A program made the position numbers and the translations under genes. The notes beneath the pieces are model-generated. The model was not told the origin of the DNA. It saw only the letters and a program-made list of their open reading frames with translations, and ran no database searches. Of a stretch of 64,000 nt of DNA, positions 45,003-55,360 are shown in pieces. Location: the NCBI RefSeq assembly GCF_009749395.1, contig NZ_WBIR01000009.1, positions 62,001-126,000 of the forward strand, given 5' to 3'. Source of the DNA: Agromyces salentinus. Its GTDB lineage: Bacteria; Actinomycetota; Actinomycetes; Actinomycetales; Microbacteriaceae. Numbering within the stretch: the stretch's first letter is position 1; each line of letters begins with the position of its first letter.

Positions 45003-46928
45003 ATGAGCGACGCGCTGCCGTACCGTCCGAAGGCGGGGGAGATCCCGACCGATCCGGGCGTCTACCGATTCCGCGACGCCGATCGTCGCGTGCTGTACGT
45101 GGGCAAGGCCAAGAACCTCCGCGCCCGCCTGTCGAACTACTTCGCGCCTCTTCGCACCCTCCATGAGCGGACCCGTCGGATGGTCACGACGGCCTCCTCG
45201 GTCGAGTGGACCGTGGTCGGCAACGACGTCGAGGCCCTTCAGCTCGAGTACACCTGGATCAAGGAGTTCGATCCGCCGTTCAACGTCAAGTACCGCGACG
45301 ACAAGTCGTATCCGTACCTCGCCGTGACCTTGGCGGACGAAGCCCCCCGGGCGATCGTCACGCGGCGGAGCGGCATCCCGGGGGCGCGGTACTTCGGGCC
45401 GTATCCCAAGGTGTGGGCGGTGAACGAGACCCTCGACCTCATGTTGAAGCTCTTCCCGATCCGCACCTGCAAGGACTCCGACTACCGGCGCGCGATGGCC
45501 TCGGGGCGGCCGTGTTTCGCCGGCCAGATCGGGCGCTGCTTCGGTCCCTGCTCCGGCTCGGTGACGATCGAGGAGCACCGTGCGAACGTCGAGCGGTTCG
45601 TCTCGTTCATGACGAACCAGGATCGCCGCATCGTCGATGAGCTGTCGAACCAGATGCTCGAGGCATCCGCCCGCCTGGAGTTCGAGACCGCCGCCCGCCG
45701 TCGCGACCAGTTGCAGGCCGCGACGCAGTTCTTCGAGAAGAGCGCCGTCGTGCTGCGCGACGACGTCGACGTCGACGTGTTCGGCATCGAGCACGACGAG
45801 CTGGCCGCGGCCGTCCAGATGTTCATCGTCCGCGGTGGGCGGGTCCGCGGCGTCCACTCGTGGACCGTCGACAAGGAGCTCGACGTCCCGCTCGGCGAGC
45901 TCGTCGACTCGGTCGTCCAGAACGCCTACGGAGGCGACCTGCGTCCAGGCCGCGAGGTGATCGTGGCCGAGCTTCCCGACGACGCCGTCGCGCTGCAGGC
46001 GTGGCTGACCGATCGGGCAGCACGGAAGGTGCGTCTCAAGGCGGCGCAGCGCGGCGACAAGGCGGCACTGCTGGCGACCGCGACGCAGAACGCCAGGCAG
46101 TCGCTCATGCTCTACAAGACTCGGCGGAGCGCCGACTTCACGACGAGATCTCGCGCACTGGAGGACATCCAGGAGGCGCTCGGCATGGCCGACGCCCCGT
46201 TGCGCATCGAGTGCTTCGACGTGTCGCACCTCAGCGGCACCAACATCGTCGCATCGATGGTCGTCTTCGAGGACGGGCTGCCCCGGAAGGACGAGTACCG
46301 GCGGTTCACGATCGCCGAGTCCACCGACGACACCGACTCGATCCACCAGGTGCTCACCCGCCGGCTCGCCTACCTCTCCGGCGGGGGAACGGGGGATGAC
46401 GCCACGGCACCGGATGCGACGGCGTCAACGGACTCGGAGGCCGTCGACGCCGGCGCGAACCGGAGATCGAAGTTCTCGTACCGACCCAACCTGCTGGTCG
46501 TCGACGGTGGTCAACCGCAGGTCGAAGCGGCCGCCCGCGCGCTCGAGGAGTCCGGTGTCGAGGGCATCTACCTCTGCGGCATCGCGAAACGACTCGAGGA
46601 GATCTGGACGCCCGATGCCGACTACCCGGTGATCCTGCCGAGGAACAGCGACGCCCTGTTCCTCTTCCAGCGGGTCCGTGACGAGGCTCACCGATTCGCG
46701 ATCACGCATCAGCGCCAACGCCGCAAGCGCGACATCTCCTCGATCCTCGCCGAGGTGCCGGGACTCGGCCCGACGCGCATCAAAATCCTGCTGCGCCACT
46801 TCGGGTCGGTCAAGCGCCTGCGCGAGGCATCCGTCGACGAGATCTCGAGCGTGGACGGGTTCGGTGCGACGCTCGCCTCCGTGGTGCACGGCCACCTTCG
46901 CTCCGGAGCCGGATCACAACCCGGGTAG
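45003..46928 (+). CDS. uvrC: excinuclease ABC subunit C
   Basis: UvrC makes both incisions in nucleotide excision repair. The 641-aa protein has an N-terminal GIY-YIG nuclease ([29 protein letters not shown] region), a UVR domain (about 205-240, [19 protein letters not shown]), the RNase H-like 5' nuclease ([21 protein letters not shown]) and a C-terminal tandem helix-hairpin-helix ([18 protein letters not shown]). Starting 4 nt after uvrA, it should share uvrA's damage-induced transcript. A ~35-residue Asp/Ala/Thr insertion sits near residue 460. Its TAG stop is part of the next -10 box. Confidence 0.98.
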   Translation: MSDALPYRPKAGEIPTDPGVYRFRDADRRVLYVGKAKNLRARLSNYFAPLRTLHERTRRMVTTASSVEWTVVGNDVEALQLEYTWIKEFDPPFNVKYRDDKSYPYLAVTLADEAPRAIVTRRSGIPGARYFGPYPKVWAVNETLDLMLKLFPIRTCKDSDYRRAMASGRPCFAGQIGRCFGPCSGSVTIEEHRANVERFVSFMTNQDRRIVDELSNQMLEASARLEFETAARRRDQLQAATQFFEKSAVVLRDDVDVDVFGIEHDELAAAVQMFIVRGGRVRGVHSWTVDKELDVPLGELVDSVVQNAYGGDLRPGREVIVAELPDDAVALQAWLTDRAARKVRLKAAQRGDKAALLATATQNARQSLMLYKTRRSADFTTRSRALEDIQEALGMADAPLRIECFDVSHLSGTNIVASMVVFEDGLPRKDEYRRFTIAESTDDTDSIHQVLTRRLAYLSGGGTGDDATAPDATASTDSEAVDAGANRRSKFSYRPNLLVVDGGQPQVEAAARALEESGVEGIYLCGIAKRLEEIWTPDADYPVILPRNSDALFLFQRVRDEAHRFAITHQRQRRKRDISSILAEVPGLGPTRIKILLRHFGSVKRLREASVDEISSVDGFGATLASVVHGHLRSGAGSQPG

Positions 46929-46931
46929 GCT
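46926..46931 (+). promoter_or_regulatory. possible -10 box for rapZ
   Basis: TAGGCT includes the uvrC stop codon TAG (46926-46928). The predicted start near 46938 gives a ~29-nt leader with GGAAGGGG before the ATG at 46967. Confidence 0.5.
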
Positions 46932-46966
46932 GGGATCTCGACGTGCGCGGAAGGGGAACCGAAACG

Positions 46967-47842
46967 ATGGCGACCGATTTCGAGCACCAGGAGATGCTGA
47001 TCGTCACCGGCATGTCCGGAGCCGGGCGCTCCACCGTCGGCAACGCACTCGAGGATCTCGGCTGGTACGTCGTCGACAACCTCCCGCCGCAGATGCTGCG
47101 TCCGCTCGTCGAACTCGTGGAGCGGGCAGGCGCCTCGCTGCCGCGCATCGCCGCCGTCGTCGACATCCGAGGCCGGGACTTCTTCCCGGAGCTGCGCGAG
47201 ATCATCCAGGCCCTTCGAACCGGCGTGAACGTCCGGGTGGTGTTCCTCGATGCGACCGATGCGGTGCTCGTCCGAAGGTTCGAGGCCGTGCGTCGCCCCC
47301 ACCCCCTGCAGGGCACGGGCACGCTCCTCGACGGCATCGGCGCGGAGCGTGCCCGTCTGGCCGAGCTGCGCGAAGCCGCGGACCTCGTCATCGACACCTC
47401 CGAGCTGAACATCCACCAGCTCGCGAACGTCATCACCGACACCTTCGCCGAGGCCGGCCGGGCCGGGGTGCAGGTCACGCTGCTCAGCTTCGGCTTCAAG
47501 TACGGGTTGCCGACCGATGCCGACCTCGTCGCCGACGCGCGCTTCCTGCCGAATCCGTTCTGGGTCTCGGAGTTGCGCAGCCTCACCGGCGAGGACGCGA
47601 CGGTCTCCGACTACGTGCTCGCGCAGGAGGGCGCGCGCGAGTTCATCGACGCGTACGTCACGGCATTGACGCCGGTCCTCGCCGGCTACCAGCGCGAGAA
47701 CAAGGGCCACGCCACGATCGCGGTCGGATGCACGGGAGGAAAGCATCGCTCCGTCGCCGTCATCCGTGAACTCGCGCAGCGGCTGGCCGAGGTGCCGGAC
47801 ATCGCCGTCAGCGTGCGGCACCGCGACCTCGGCCGCGAATGA
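46967..47842 (+). CDS. rapZ: RapZ/YvcJ-family nucleotide-binding protein
   Basis: A 291-aa P-loop protein of the RapZ (RNase adapter, YvcJ) family. The N-terminal kinase-like domain has Walker A GMSGAGRS (15-22), [10 protein letters not shown] and [21 protein letters not shown]. The C-terminal domain has [19 protein letters not shown] and the phosphate-binding CTGGKHRSV. In enterobacteria RapZ controls a small RNA for amino-sugar synthesis; the actinobacterial role is less clear. It pairs with whiA as in most Gram-positives. ATG 46967 is chosen for its Shine-Dalgarno; GTG 46943 is also in frame. Confidence 0.95.
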   Translation: MATDFEHQEMLIVTGMSGAGRSTVGNALEDLGWYVVDNLPPQMLRPLVELVERAGASLPRIAAVVDIRGRDFFPELREIIQALRTGVNVRVVFLDATDAVLVRRFEAVRRPHPLQGTGTLLDGIGAERARLAELREAADLVIDTSELNIHQLANVITDTFAEAGRAGVQVTLLSFGFKYGLPTDADLVADARFLPNPFWVSELRSLTGEDATVSDYVLAQEGAREFIDAYVTALTPVLAGYQRENKGHATIAVGCTGGKHRSVAVIRELAQRLAEVPDIAVSVRHRDLGRE

Positions 47843-47909
47843 GCGGCGGCGCGCGTGAACAGCAGAACTCGGGGCGAGCGCCCCACCCACCCACAGGAAG
47901 GATCACGAG

Positions 47910-48890
47910 GTGGCATTGACCGCGGATGTGAAAGAAGAACTCGCGCGTGTCGAGGTGTCCAAGACCAGCGTCCGGGCGGCCGAGCTCGCATCGGTGCTGC
48001 GCTTCGCCGGCGGCCTGCACATCATCTCGGGTCGCATCGCGATCGAGGCTGAGCTCGATTCCCCGACCACGGCCAAGCGCGTCACCCGCGACCTCGGCGA
48101 GCTCTACGGCGTCCGACCGGATGTCTCGGTCATCGCGCCGTCCGGAATCCGGCGCACGAACCAATTCCTGCTGCGCGTGCTCGACGGCGGGGAGACGCTC
48201 GCCCGCCAGACCGGCCTGCTGGACGCCCGCCGCCGACCCGTGCGCGGCCTCCCGAACAAGCTGACCACCGGTTCGCGCGACGAGGTCGCGGCGGTCTGGC
48301 GCGGCGCGTTCCTCGCGCATGGCAGCCTGACCGATCCCGGCCGATCGGCCGCCCTCGAGATCACCTGCCCCGGCAACGAGACCGCGATGGCGCTCGTCGG
48401 GGCGGCCGGACGGCTCGGCATCTCCGCGAAGGCCCGCGAGGTCAGGGGAGTCCACCGGGTGGTGATCCGCGACGGCGAGGCCATCAGCGCGATGCTCTCG
48501 CTCATGGGCGCGAGCACGACCGTCCGCAACTGGGAGGAGCTCCGACAGCGCCGCGAGGTGCGCGCGACGGCCAACCGTCTCGTGAACTTCGACGATGCGA
48601 ACCTGCGCCGATCGGCGCAGGCCGCCGTGGCCGCCTGCGCTCGCGTCCAGCGTGCGATGGAGCTGCTCGGCGACGACATCCCCGACCACCTCAAGTACGC
48701 CGGGGAACTCCGCCTGGCCCACAGGGACGCCAGCCTCGACGAGCTCGGCCACCACGCCGACCCGCCCATGACGAAGGACGCCGTCGCAGGCCGCATCCGC
48801 CGCCTCCTCGCCATGGCCGACACCCGCGCGGCCGCGCTCGGGGTGCCGGGCACCGAGGCCAGCCTTCCCGCGGACCTCGACGACGTCTGA
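47910..48890 (+). CDS. whiA: DNA-binding regulator WhiA
   Basis: WhiA is a conserved Gram-positive regulator. In Streptomyces it controls sporulation septation with WhiB; in other bacteria it affects division and chromosome segregation. The 326-aa protein has a LAGLIDADG-like N-terminal region (about 1-220: [37 protein letters not shown]) and a C-terminal helix-turn-helix (about 225-315: [51 protein letters not shown]). GTG start after AGGAAGGA. Follows rapZ by 67 nt; a terminator closes the unit. Confidence 0.97.
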   Translation: MALTADVKEELARVEVSKTSVRAAELASVLRFAGGLHIISGRIAIEAELDSPTTAKRVTRDLGELYGVRPDVSVIAPSGIRRTNQFLLRVLDGGETLARQTGLLDARRRPVRGLPNKLTTGSRDEVAAVWRGAFLAHGSLTDPGRSAALEITCPGNETAMALVGAAGRLGISAKAREVRGVHRVVIRDGEAISAMLSLMGASTTVRNWEELRQRREVRATANRLVNFDDANLRRSAQAAVAACARVQRAMELLGDDIPDHLKYAGELRLAHRDASLDELGHHADPPMTKDAVAGRIRRLLAMADTRAAALGVPGTEASLPADLDDV

Positions 48891-48917
48891 GTCGTTCGAG
48901 GGCCACGAGCGGATCAG

Positions 48918-48945
48918 CGAGACGGATGCCCCGGCATCCGTCTCG
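48918..48945 (+). terminator. whiA terminator
   Basis: CGAGACGGATGCC and GGCATCCGTCTCG form a 12-13-bp stem around CC. The arms again hold GGATGCC/GGCATCC as an inverted pair. No T-tract. Confidence 0.75.
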
Positions 48946-49010
48946 TCGCGATGCCCTTCGGCAGGCGTCATCGGGCGTCAACCCCCGACCGGGTCGACCG
49001 GCGCCGGGCA

Positions 49011-49016
49011 TAGACT
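49011..49016 (+). promoter_or_regulatory. -10 box of sodA
   Basis: TAGACT predicts a start near 49023 and a ~59-nt leader with hairpin CCGGGC-AGAG-GCCCGG (49038-49053) and a strong AAGGAGAAG before the ATG. Confidence 0.55.
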
Positions 49017-49081
49017 CGAATGCGCAGCCGCGGAACACCGGGCAGAGGCCCGGAACGCCCGGCATCTGACAAGGAGAAGCA

Positions 49082-49708
49082 ATGGCTGACTACACCCTCC
49101 CCGATCTCGCCTACGACTACGCGGCACTCGAGCCGGCGATCAGCGGCACGATCATGGAGCTGCACCACTCGAAGCACCACCAGGCGTACGTGACGGGCGC
49201 GAACACCGCGCTCGCGCAGCTCGCCGAGGCGCGCGAGACGGGCAACCTCGCCAACGTGAACAAGCTCGAGAAGGACCTCGCGTTCAACCTCGGCGGTCAC
49301 GTGAACCACTCGATCTTCTGGACGAACCTCTCGCCCGACGGCGGCGACAAGCCCACCGGCGACCTCGCATCGGCGATCGACGACGAGTTCGGTTCCTTCG
49401 ACAAGTTCCAGGCGCACTTCACGGCCACCGCACTCGGCGTGCAGGGTTCCGGCTGGGCCGTCCTCGCCTGGGATTCCCTCGGCCAGCGCCTGATCATCGT
49501 GCAGTTCTTCGACCAGCAGGGCAACCTCCCCGCCGGCATCGTGCCGCTGCTCATGCTCGACGTCTGGGAGCACGCGTACTACCTCGATTACCGCAACGTG
49601 CGCGCCGATTACGTGAAGGCGTTCTGGAGCATCGCGAACTGGGACAACGTGCAGAAGCGCTTCGCCGCAGCAAACGAGAAGACCTCAGGGCTGCTGCTAC
49701 TGTCGTAA
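49082..49708 (+). CDS. sodA: superoxide dismutase (Mn/Fe family)
   Basis: SodA removes superoxide in the cytoplasm. The 208-aa protein has the four metal ligands of the family: His in [12 protein letters not shown], His in [10 protein letters not shown], and Asp and His in [27 protein letters not shown] is the usual Gly/Gln-rich strand. Manganese is the likelier metal in actinobacteria, but sequence alone does not decide. Monocistronic between its own promoter and a terminator. Confidence 0.97.
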   Translation: MADYTLPDLAYDYAALEPAISGTIMELHHSKHHQAYVTGANTALAQLAEARETGNLANVNKLEKDLAFNLGGHVNHSIFWTNLSPDGGDKPTGDLASAIDDEFGSFDKFQAHFTATALGVQGSGWAVLAWDSLGQRLIIVQFFDQQGNLPAGIVPLLMLDVWEHAYYLDYRNVRADYVKAFWSIANWDNVQKRFAAANEKTSGLLLLS

Positions 49709-50809
<1,101 letters not shown>

Positions 50810-50820
50810 ATCGAGTCACC

Positions 50821-52035
50821 GTGACCCTGCGAACGATCGAAAGCCTCGGTTCGCTCGCCGGAACACGCATCGTCGTCCGTTGTGACCTCAACGTTCCTCT
50901 CAAGGGCGGGGTCATCACGGACGACGGTCGTGTTCGGGCGTCGCTGCCGACACTCACCGCGCTGACCGATCAGGGCGCCAAGGTGGTCGTGGTCTCGCAC
51001 CTCGGCCGCCCCGACGGCGCACCCGACGCCAAGTACAGCCTCGCGCCGGTCGCGGCCCGCCTCGGCGAACTCGTCGACGTGCCGGTCGCCTTCGCGACCG
51101 ACACCGTCGGGCCGGACGCGACGGCCAAGGTCGACGCACTCGGCGACGGCGAGATCCTCGTCCTCGAGAACCTCCGGTTCAACCCGGGGGAGACCTCCAA
51201 GAACGAGGCCGAGCGCACCGCGTTCGCCGGTGAGCTCGCCGCCTTCGCCGACAAGGTCGTCTCCGACGGCTTCGGCGTCGTGCACCGCAAGCAGGCCAGC
51301 GTGTTCGAGCTCGAGGAGCTCCGACCGAGCGCCGCGGGCCTGCTCATCGCGTCCGAGCTCGACGTGCTCGACCGACTGACCGAGAAGCCCGAGCGACCGT
51401 ATGCGGTCGTGCTCGGGGGCTCGAAGGTCTCCGACAAGCTCGGCGTCATCGCGCATCTCCTCCCGCGCGTGGACACCCTGCTGATCGGCGGAGGCATGCT
51501 CTTCACCTTCCTCGCGGCCCAGGGCCACAAGGTGGGATCGAGCCTGCTCGAGGCCGACCAGATCGAGACCGTGAAGGGCTACCTCGCCGAGGCGGCCGAG
51601 CGCGGGGTCACGATCGTCCTCCCGACCGACGTCGTCGTCGCGGCCTCGTTCTCGGCCGAGGGCGAGCACGTGGTCACGGCGGCCGACGCGATCGAGGAGA
51701 CTCCGTTCGGGGCCTCCGGCCTCGGCCTGGACATCGGCCCCGACACCGCGGCCGCCTTCGCGGAGCACATCCGTTCGTCGAAGACGGTCTTCTGGAACGG
51801 ACCGATGGGCGTGTTCGAGCTCGAGCCGTTCGCGGCGGGCACGCGGGCGGTCGCACAGGCGCTCACCGAGGTCGACGGTCTCAGTGTCGTCGGCGGCGGC
51901 GACTCCGCCGCAGCCGTGCGCCAGCTCGGATTCGACGACGACCGGTTCGGGCACATCTCGACCGGTGGCGGCGCAAGCCTCGAATTCCTCGAGGGCAAGA
52001 AACTCCCCGGACTGGAGGTCCTCGGTTGGCAGTGA
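50821..52035 (+). CDS. pgk: phosphoglycerate kinase
   Basis: Pgk makes ATP from 1,3-bisphosphoglycerate. The 404-aa protein begins at GTG 50821, 11 nt after gap: TIESLGSLAGTRIVVRCDLNVPLKGG. It has VVVVSHLGRPDG, VLENLRFNPGE, AVVLGGSKVSDKLGVI, WNGPMGVFELEPFAAGT and GGGDSAAAVRQLG. The usual NDAFGxxHR reads SDGFGVVHRKQAS here; the basic residues are kept. It overlaps tpiA by 10 nt. Confidence 0.97.
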   Translation: MTLRTIESLGSLAGTRIVVRCDLNVPLKGGVITDDGRVRASLPTLTALTDQGAKVVVVSHLGRPDGAPDAKYSLAPVAARLGELVDVPVAFATDTVGPDATAKVDALGDGEILVLENLRFNPGETSKNEAERTAFAGELAAFADKVVSDGFGVVHRKQASVFELEELRPSAAGLLIASELDVLDRLTEKPERPYAVVLGGSKVSDKLGVIAHLLPRVDTLLIGGGMLFTFLAAQGHKVGSSLLEADQIETVKGYLAEAAERGVTIVLPTDVVVAASFSAEGEHVVTAADAIEETPFGASGLGLDIGPDTAAAFAEHIRSSKTVFWNGPMGVFELEPFAAGTRAVAQALTEVDGLSVVGGGDSAAAVRQLGFDDDRFGHISTGGGASLEFLEGKKLPGLEVLGWQ

Positions 52036-52814
52036 AGCGTACCCCGTTCATCGCGGGTAACTGGAAGATGAACCTCGACCACCTGCAGGCGATCGCATTC
52101 GTGCAGAAGCTCGCATGGTCGCTGGCCGATGCCAAGCACGATCCGGCAGACGCCGAGGTCGCCGTGTTCCCGCCCTTCACCGACATCCGCTCGGTGCAGA
52201 CGCTCGTATCGGCCGATTCGCTCCCCGTCGCCTATGGTGCGCAGGACGTCTCGGCTCACGATTCCGGCGCGTACACCGGTGAGATCTCCGGTGCCTTCCT
52301 GGCCAAGCTCGACTGCGCGTACGTCATCGTCGGCCACTCCGAGCGGCGGACGCTGCATGGCGAGACCGACGCGGACATCAACGCGAAGGTCCTCGCCGCG
52401 CACCGTCACGGCATCGTGCCGGTGCTCTGCGTCGGCGAGACGGCGGAGGACCTCGAGGCCCACGGGCCGAGTGCGGTCCCCGTCGCGCAGCTGAAGGCGG
52501 CGCTCGAGGGCGTCGACGGGTCGAAGGGCCTCGTCGTCGCCTACGAGCCCGTCTGGGCTATCGGGTCCGGCCAGGCGGCCACGCCGCAGCAGGCCGAGCA
52601 GGTCTGCGAGGCGCTTCGCGTCGTGCTCCGCGAGCAGTTCGGCGACGAGGTCGCCGAGGCGACGCGCGTGCTCTACGGCGGTTCGGTGAAGGCCGCGAAC
52701 ATCGCGTCCTTCCTGCGCGAGCCGAACGTCGACGGAGCCCTGGTCGGTGGCGCGAGCCTGGACATCGACGAGTTCTCCAGCATCGTCCGGTTCAAGAAGC
52801 ACGTCGGGGCCTGA
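52026..52814 (+). CDS. tpiA: triosephosphate isomerase
   Basis: TpiA interconverts dihydroxyacetone phosphate and glyceraldehyde 3-phosphate. The 262-aa TIM barrel has FIAGNWKMN, catalytic His in VIVGHSERR, catalytic Glu in AYEPVWAIGSG and the phosphate strand VLYGGSVKAANI. The start is TTG 52026, six nt after a perfect GGAGGT (52014-52019); GTG 52032 is a weaker alternative. Terminator follows. Confidence 0.97.
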   Translation: MAVKRTPFIAGNWKMNLDHLQAIAFVQKLAWSLADAKHDPADAEVAVFPPFTDIRSVQTLVSADSLPVAYGAQDVSAHDSGAYTGEISGAFLAKLDCAYVIVGHSERRTLHGETDADINAKVLAAHRHGIVPVLCVGETAEDLEAHGPSAVPVAQLKAALEGVDGSKGLVVAYEPVWAIGSGQAATPQQAEQVCEALRVVLREQFGDEVAEATRVLYGGSVKAANIASFLREPNVDGALVGGASLDIDEFSSIVRFKKHVGA

Positions 52815-52820
52815 ACGACT

Positions 52821-52856
52821 CGGCGGAGCCGGAAGCGTGTGCTTCCGGCTTCGCCG
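52821..52856 (+). terminator. tpiA terminator
   Basis: A 16-bp stem (52821-52836 with 52841-52856, one G-U pair), loop GTGT, 6 nt after the tpiA stop. Confidence 0.8.
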
Positions 52857-52868
52857 CGTTCGTCCCGC

Positions 52869-52874
52869 TATACT
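52869..52874 (+). promoter_or_regulatory. -10 box of secG-rbpA
   Basis: TATACT, close to the best actinobacterial -10 sequence, gives a start near 52881 and a ~40-nt leader with GGAAAGG before the GTG of secG. Confidence 0.6.
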
Positions 52875-52920
52875 CGATTGTCGGCACCGACCCCCTCTGT
52901 CGTGCCCGGAAAGGTTCACC

Positions 52921-53172
52921 GTGGAGATTCTCCAGGTCGTCCTGCAGGTGCTGCTCGGTATCACGAGCCTCCTGCTGACGCTGCTCATCCTGCTGCACAA
53001 GGGTCGCGGCGGCGGTCTCTCCGACATGTTCGGCGGCGGCGTCACGTCCAGCCTCGGCGCGTCAGGGGTGGCCGAGCGCAACCTCAACCGCATCACCGTG
53101 ATCCTCGGACTCGTGTGGGTGACCTGCATCGTGGTGCTCGGTCTCATCACCAAGTTCGACAGCGGACTCTGA
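52921..53172 (+). CDS. secG: preprotein translocase subunit SecG
   Basis: SecG is the small auxiliary subunit of the SecYEG channel. The 83-aa protein has two membrane segments (about 4-22 and 56-76) joined by the family loop LLHKGRGGGLSDMFGGG and ERNLNRITVILG. GTG start after GGAAAGG. Placement after tpiA is conserved in many Gram-positives. rbpA follows after 10 nt. Confidence 0.97.
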   Translation: MEILQVVLQVLLGITSLLLTLLILLHKGRGGGLSDMFGGGVTSSLGASGVAERNLNRITVILGLVWVTCIVVLGLITKFDSGL

Positions 53173-53182
53173 CGGAGGCGTC

Positions 53183-53548
53183 ATGGCATCAGGAAACAGC
53201 GCCATCCGTGGTTCGCGCGTCGGCGCGGGCCCCATGGGCGAACAGGACCGAGGCTTCCACGCCGACCGCGTCGCGGTGAGCTACTGGGACGCCCAGGGCA
53301 ACGAGACCGTGCGGTACTTCGCCGCGAATCTCCCCGAGGAGGAGATTCCCGACACGATCGACAGCCCCTCCACCGGCCTGCCCGCAGGCCGCGACAAGGA
53401 GAATCCGCCGTCGGTCAACAAGCTCGAACCGTACAAGACGCATCTCGCATACGTGAAGGAGCGCCGCTCCGACGAGGAAGCCGCGGCACTCCTCGATGAG
53501 GCCCTCACCCAGTTGCGCGCACGTCGCGGGCAGGCGCCGAAGAACTGA
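53183..53548 (+). CDS. rbpA: RNA polymerase-binding protein RbpA
   Basis: RbpA is an actinobacteria-specific transcription factor that binds the principal sigma factor and stabilises open complexes. The 121-aa protein has the basic N-terminus (SAIRGSRVGAGPMGEQDRG), a beta core (VSYWDAQGNETVRYFAAN) and the sigma-interaction helices (KTHLAYVKERRSDEEAAALLDEAL). The core has no cysteines, so it is the non-zinc form, as in mycobacteria. GGAGG Shine-Dalgarno. Two hairpins follow. Confidence 0.96.
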   Translation: MASGNSAIRGSRVGAGPMGEQDRGFHADRVAVSYWDAQGNETVRYFAANLPEEEIPDTIDSPSTGLPAGRDKENPPSVNKLEPYKTHLAYVKERRSDEEAAALLDEALTQLRARRGQAPKN

Positions 53549-53554
53549 CCTCTC

Positions 53555-53578
53555 GCGTCCTCCGGCTCCGGAGGACGC
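53555..53578 (+). terminator. first hairpin after rbpA
   Basis: GCGTCCTCCG-GCTC-CGGAGGACGC, a perfect 10-bp stem with a 4-nt loop, 6 nt after the rbpA stop. Confidence 0.7.
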
Positions 53579-53581
53579 AGG

Positions 53582-53623
53582 ACGACGAAGGGGGCGAGCC
53601 GTTCGGCTCGCCCCCTTCGTCGT
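53582..53623. terminator. bidirectional terminator between rbpA and pgl
   Basis: A 19-bp perfect stem (53582-53600 with 53605-53623), loop GTTC. It lies 13 nt from the pgl stop on the minus strand and serves both converging transcripts. Confidence 0.9.
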
Positions 53624-53636
53624 ACTCGCCGGCGAT

Positions 53637-54404
53637 TCAGTAGTCGCGGGCGATGAGCTCCTCGGGAACCTCTGCCGCGGCATCCGAGTCGACGAAGAAC
53701 ACCGTGCGACGACGACCCTTGATGCCGGCCACCGGAACCTCGTCGCGACTGGCCCCGGCCAGCGCCAGCCCCAGGGCGGACGCCTTGTCGGCGCCGGCCA
53801 GGACGAGCCAGATGCGCTGGGACGCATTGATGACCGGGCGGGTCAGGCTCAGGCGCTCGGGCGGCGGCTTGGGAGAGTTGCGGACGGCGATCACCGATCG
53901 ATCGGTGACCTGGATACCGGAGCGATGCGGGAACAGCGAGGCGATGTGCCCGTCGGGTCCGACCCCCAGGAACGTGATGTCGAACGCGGGAGCCTCCGCA
54001 CCATCGCCGTGGGCCGCGAGTTCCTCCGCATAGGCGACCGCCGCCTCGTCCAGGGACAGGCCGGCGTCGGAGGTCGCGAACCGGTGCACGTTGGCGGCCG
54101 GCAGGTCGAGGTCGTCGAGCAGCGCGTCATCGGCCACGCGGTCGTTGCGCTCGGCGTCGCCGGCCGGCAGCCATCGCTCGTCGCCCCACCAGAAGTGCAC
54201 CCGCGCCCAGTCGATGCTGGTGCGCGCAGGCGAGGCCGCGACCGAGGCCAGGACGGCGCCGGCCATCGAACCGCCGGTGAGCACGACGTGCGCCACCGGC
54301 TGGTCGTCGAGGATGTCGAGCATCTTGGTGATGAACCTCGCGGCCACCGAACTCGCGAGTGCCCCCTTGTCGGGATGCACGAGCACGCGTCGTTCGTTGG
54401 TCAT
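53637..54404 (-). CDS. pgl: 6-phosphogluconolactonase
   Basis: Pgl (DevB type) hydrolyses 6-phosphogluconolactone, the second oxidative step of the pentose phosphate pathway. The 255-aa protein has VHPDKGALASSVAARF, VVLTGGSMAG, the ribose-phosphate-isomerase-like VHFWWGDERWLP and FLGVGPDGHIASLFPH. Its ATG overlaps the opcA stop (ATGA). Last gene of the operon running from tkt. Confidence 0.96.
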   Translation of the reverse strand: MTNERRVLVHPDKGALASSVAARFITKMLDILDDQPVAHVVLTGGSMAGAVLASVAASPARTSIDWARVHFWWGDERWLPAGDAERNDRVADDALLDDLDLPAANVHRFATSDAGLSLDEAAVAYAEELAAHGDGAEAPAFDITFLGVGPDGHIASLFPHRSGIQVTDRSVIAVRNSPKPPPERLSLTRPVINASQRIWLVLAGADKASALGLALAGASRDEVPVAGIKGRRRTVFFVDSDAAAEVPEELIARDY

Positions 54405-55360
54405 GTGTGGACTCCTTCAGCCTCGCTCGCGCCGAGCAGCGCCAGGCCGCTCCCGATCACCTCACCGTACAGCTCATCGGGGTCGAGTCGTCGCAACTCG
54501 TCTGCGAGGCAGTCGCGGAGGTTCCGGCGGGGAAGGGCCACGTCGTGCTGCGGCTGACCGGGCTGGCGGAGCGTCGCGATGCCCGGGACGTCGCGAATCA
54601 GTTCGACGTCGCCGCTCGCACGCTCGAGCCGGACGCCGTGGATGCCGTGCGAGCCCTCCTCGACGCTCGTGAGCTCGTACTCGGTCGGCGTGTCGAGCTG
54701 CAGGCGCAGCCACGCGGCGAGCAGGGTCGTCGAGGGGGAGTCCACCGCGCCGGTGACGCTGACCCTCGTGATCGGCTCGTACGGCGGCTGGTCGAGCACT
54801 GCGGCGAGCTGCGCGCGCCACAGGGTCAGCCGGGTCCACGCGAAGTCCGCATCGCCGGGCGTGTAGCTCGTGGCGAGCGCCTTGAGCGCGCCCTGGGGAT
54901 CGGGCTGCGCCGAGGCATCCGTGATGCGGCGCTGCGCGATGCGGCCGAGGGCCGACGTGCCGGGAACATCGGGGGCCGAACCCGGCCACCAGGTGACCAC
55001 CGGGGCATCGGGCAGGAGGAGCGCCATGACCAGGCTCTCCTCGTCGCGTGCGACCGGGCCGTGCGCGCGCAACACGATGACCTCGCTGGCCCCGGCATCT
55101 CCGCCGACGCGGATCTCCGCGTCGAGTCGCGGCGCCGTGTCATCCGGCTCGTCGGGATCGGTCGCCACGACGATGACGCGCATCGGGTGCTCCCGCGACG
55201 CGTCGTTCGCGGCCTCGATCGCCTCCTCCTCGATGCCGGGGGTCGTCGCGATGACGAGCGTCAGGACGCGACCGAGCGCGACGACGCCGTTCTCCTCGCG
55301 GATCTTCACGAGTGACTTCGACACCTTGCTGGTGGTCGTGTCGGGCAGGTCGACGATCAC
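54401..55360 (-). CDS. opcA: glucose-6-phosphate dehydrogenase assembly protein OpcA
   Basis: OpcA promotes assembly or redox activation of glucose-6-phosphate dehydrogenase in cyanobacteria and actinobacteria. The 319-aa protein starts at a GTG (55358-55360) with GGAGG 6 nt upstream: VDLPDTTTSKVSKSLVKIREENG. Family-like parts are LVMALLLPDAPVVTWWPG and LTLWRAQLAAVLDQPPYEP. It overlaps zwf and pgl by 4 nt each, so zwf, opcA and pgl are co-translated. A frame open to 55840 is only upstream extension into zwf. Confidence 0.95.
   Translation of the reverse strand: MIVDLPDTTTSKVSKSLVKIREENGVVALGRVLTLVIATTPGIEEEAIEAANDASREHPMRVIVVATDPDEPDDTAPRLDAEIRVGGDAGASEVIVLRAHGPVARDEESLVMALLLPDAPVVTWWPGSAPDVPGTSALGRIAQRRITDASAQPDPQGALKALATSYTPGDADFAWTRLTLWRAQLAAVLDQPPYEPITRVSVTGAVDSPSTTLLAAWLRLQLDTPTEYELTSVEEGSHGIHGVRLERASGDVELIRDVPGIATLRQPGQPQHDVALPRRNLRDCLADELRRLDPDELYGEVIGSGLALLGASEAEGVHT

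Noticed and set aside
50821..52035. Possible defect in Pgk because NDAFGxxHR reads SDGFGVVHRKQ
   Set aside because: The basic residues and all nucleotide motifs are kept and the protein is full length; likely a lineage variant, not decay.
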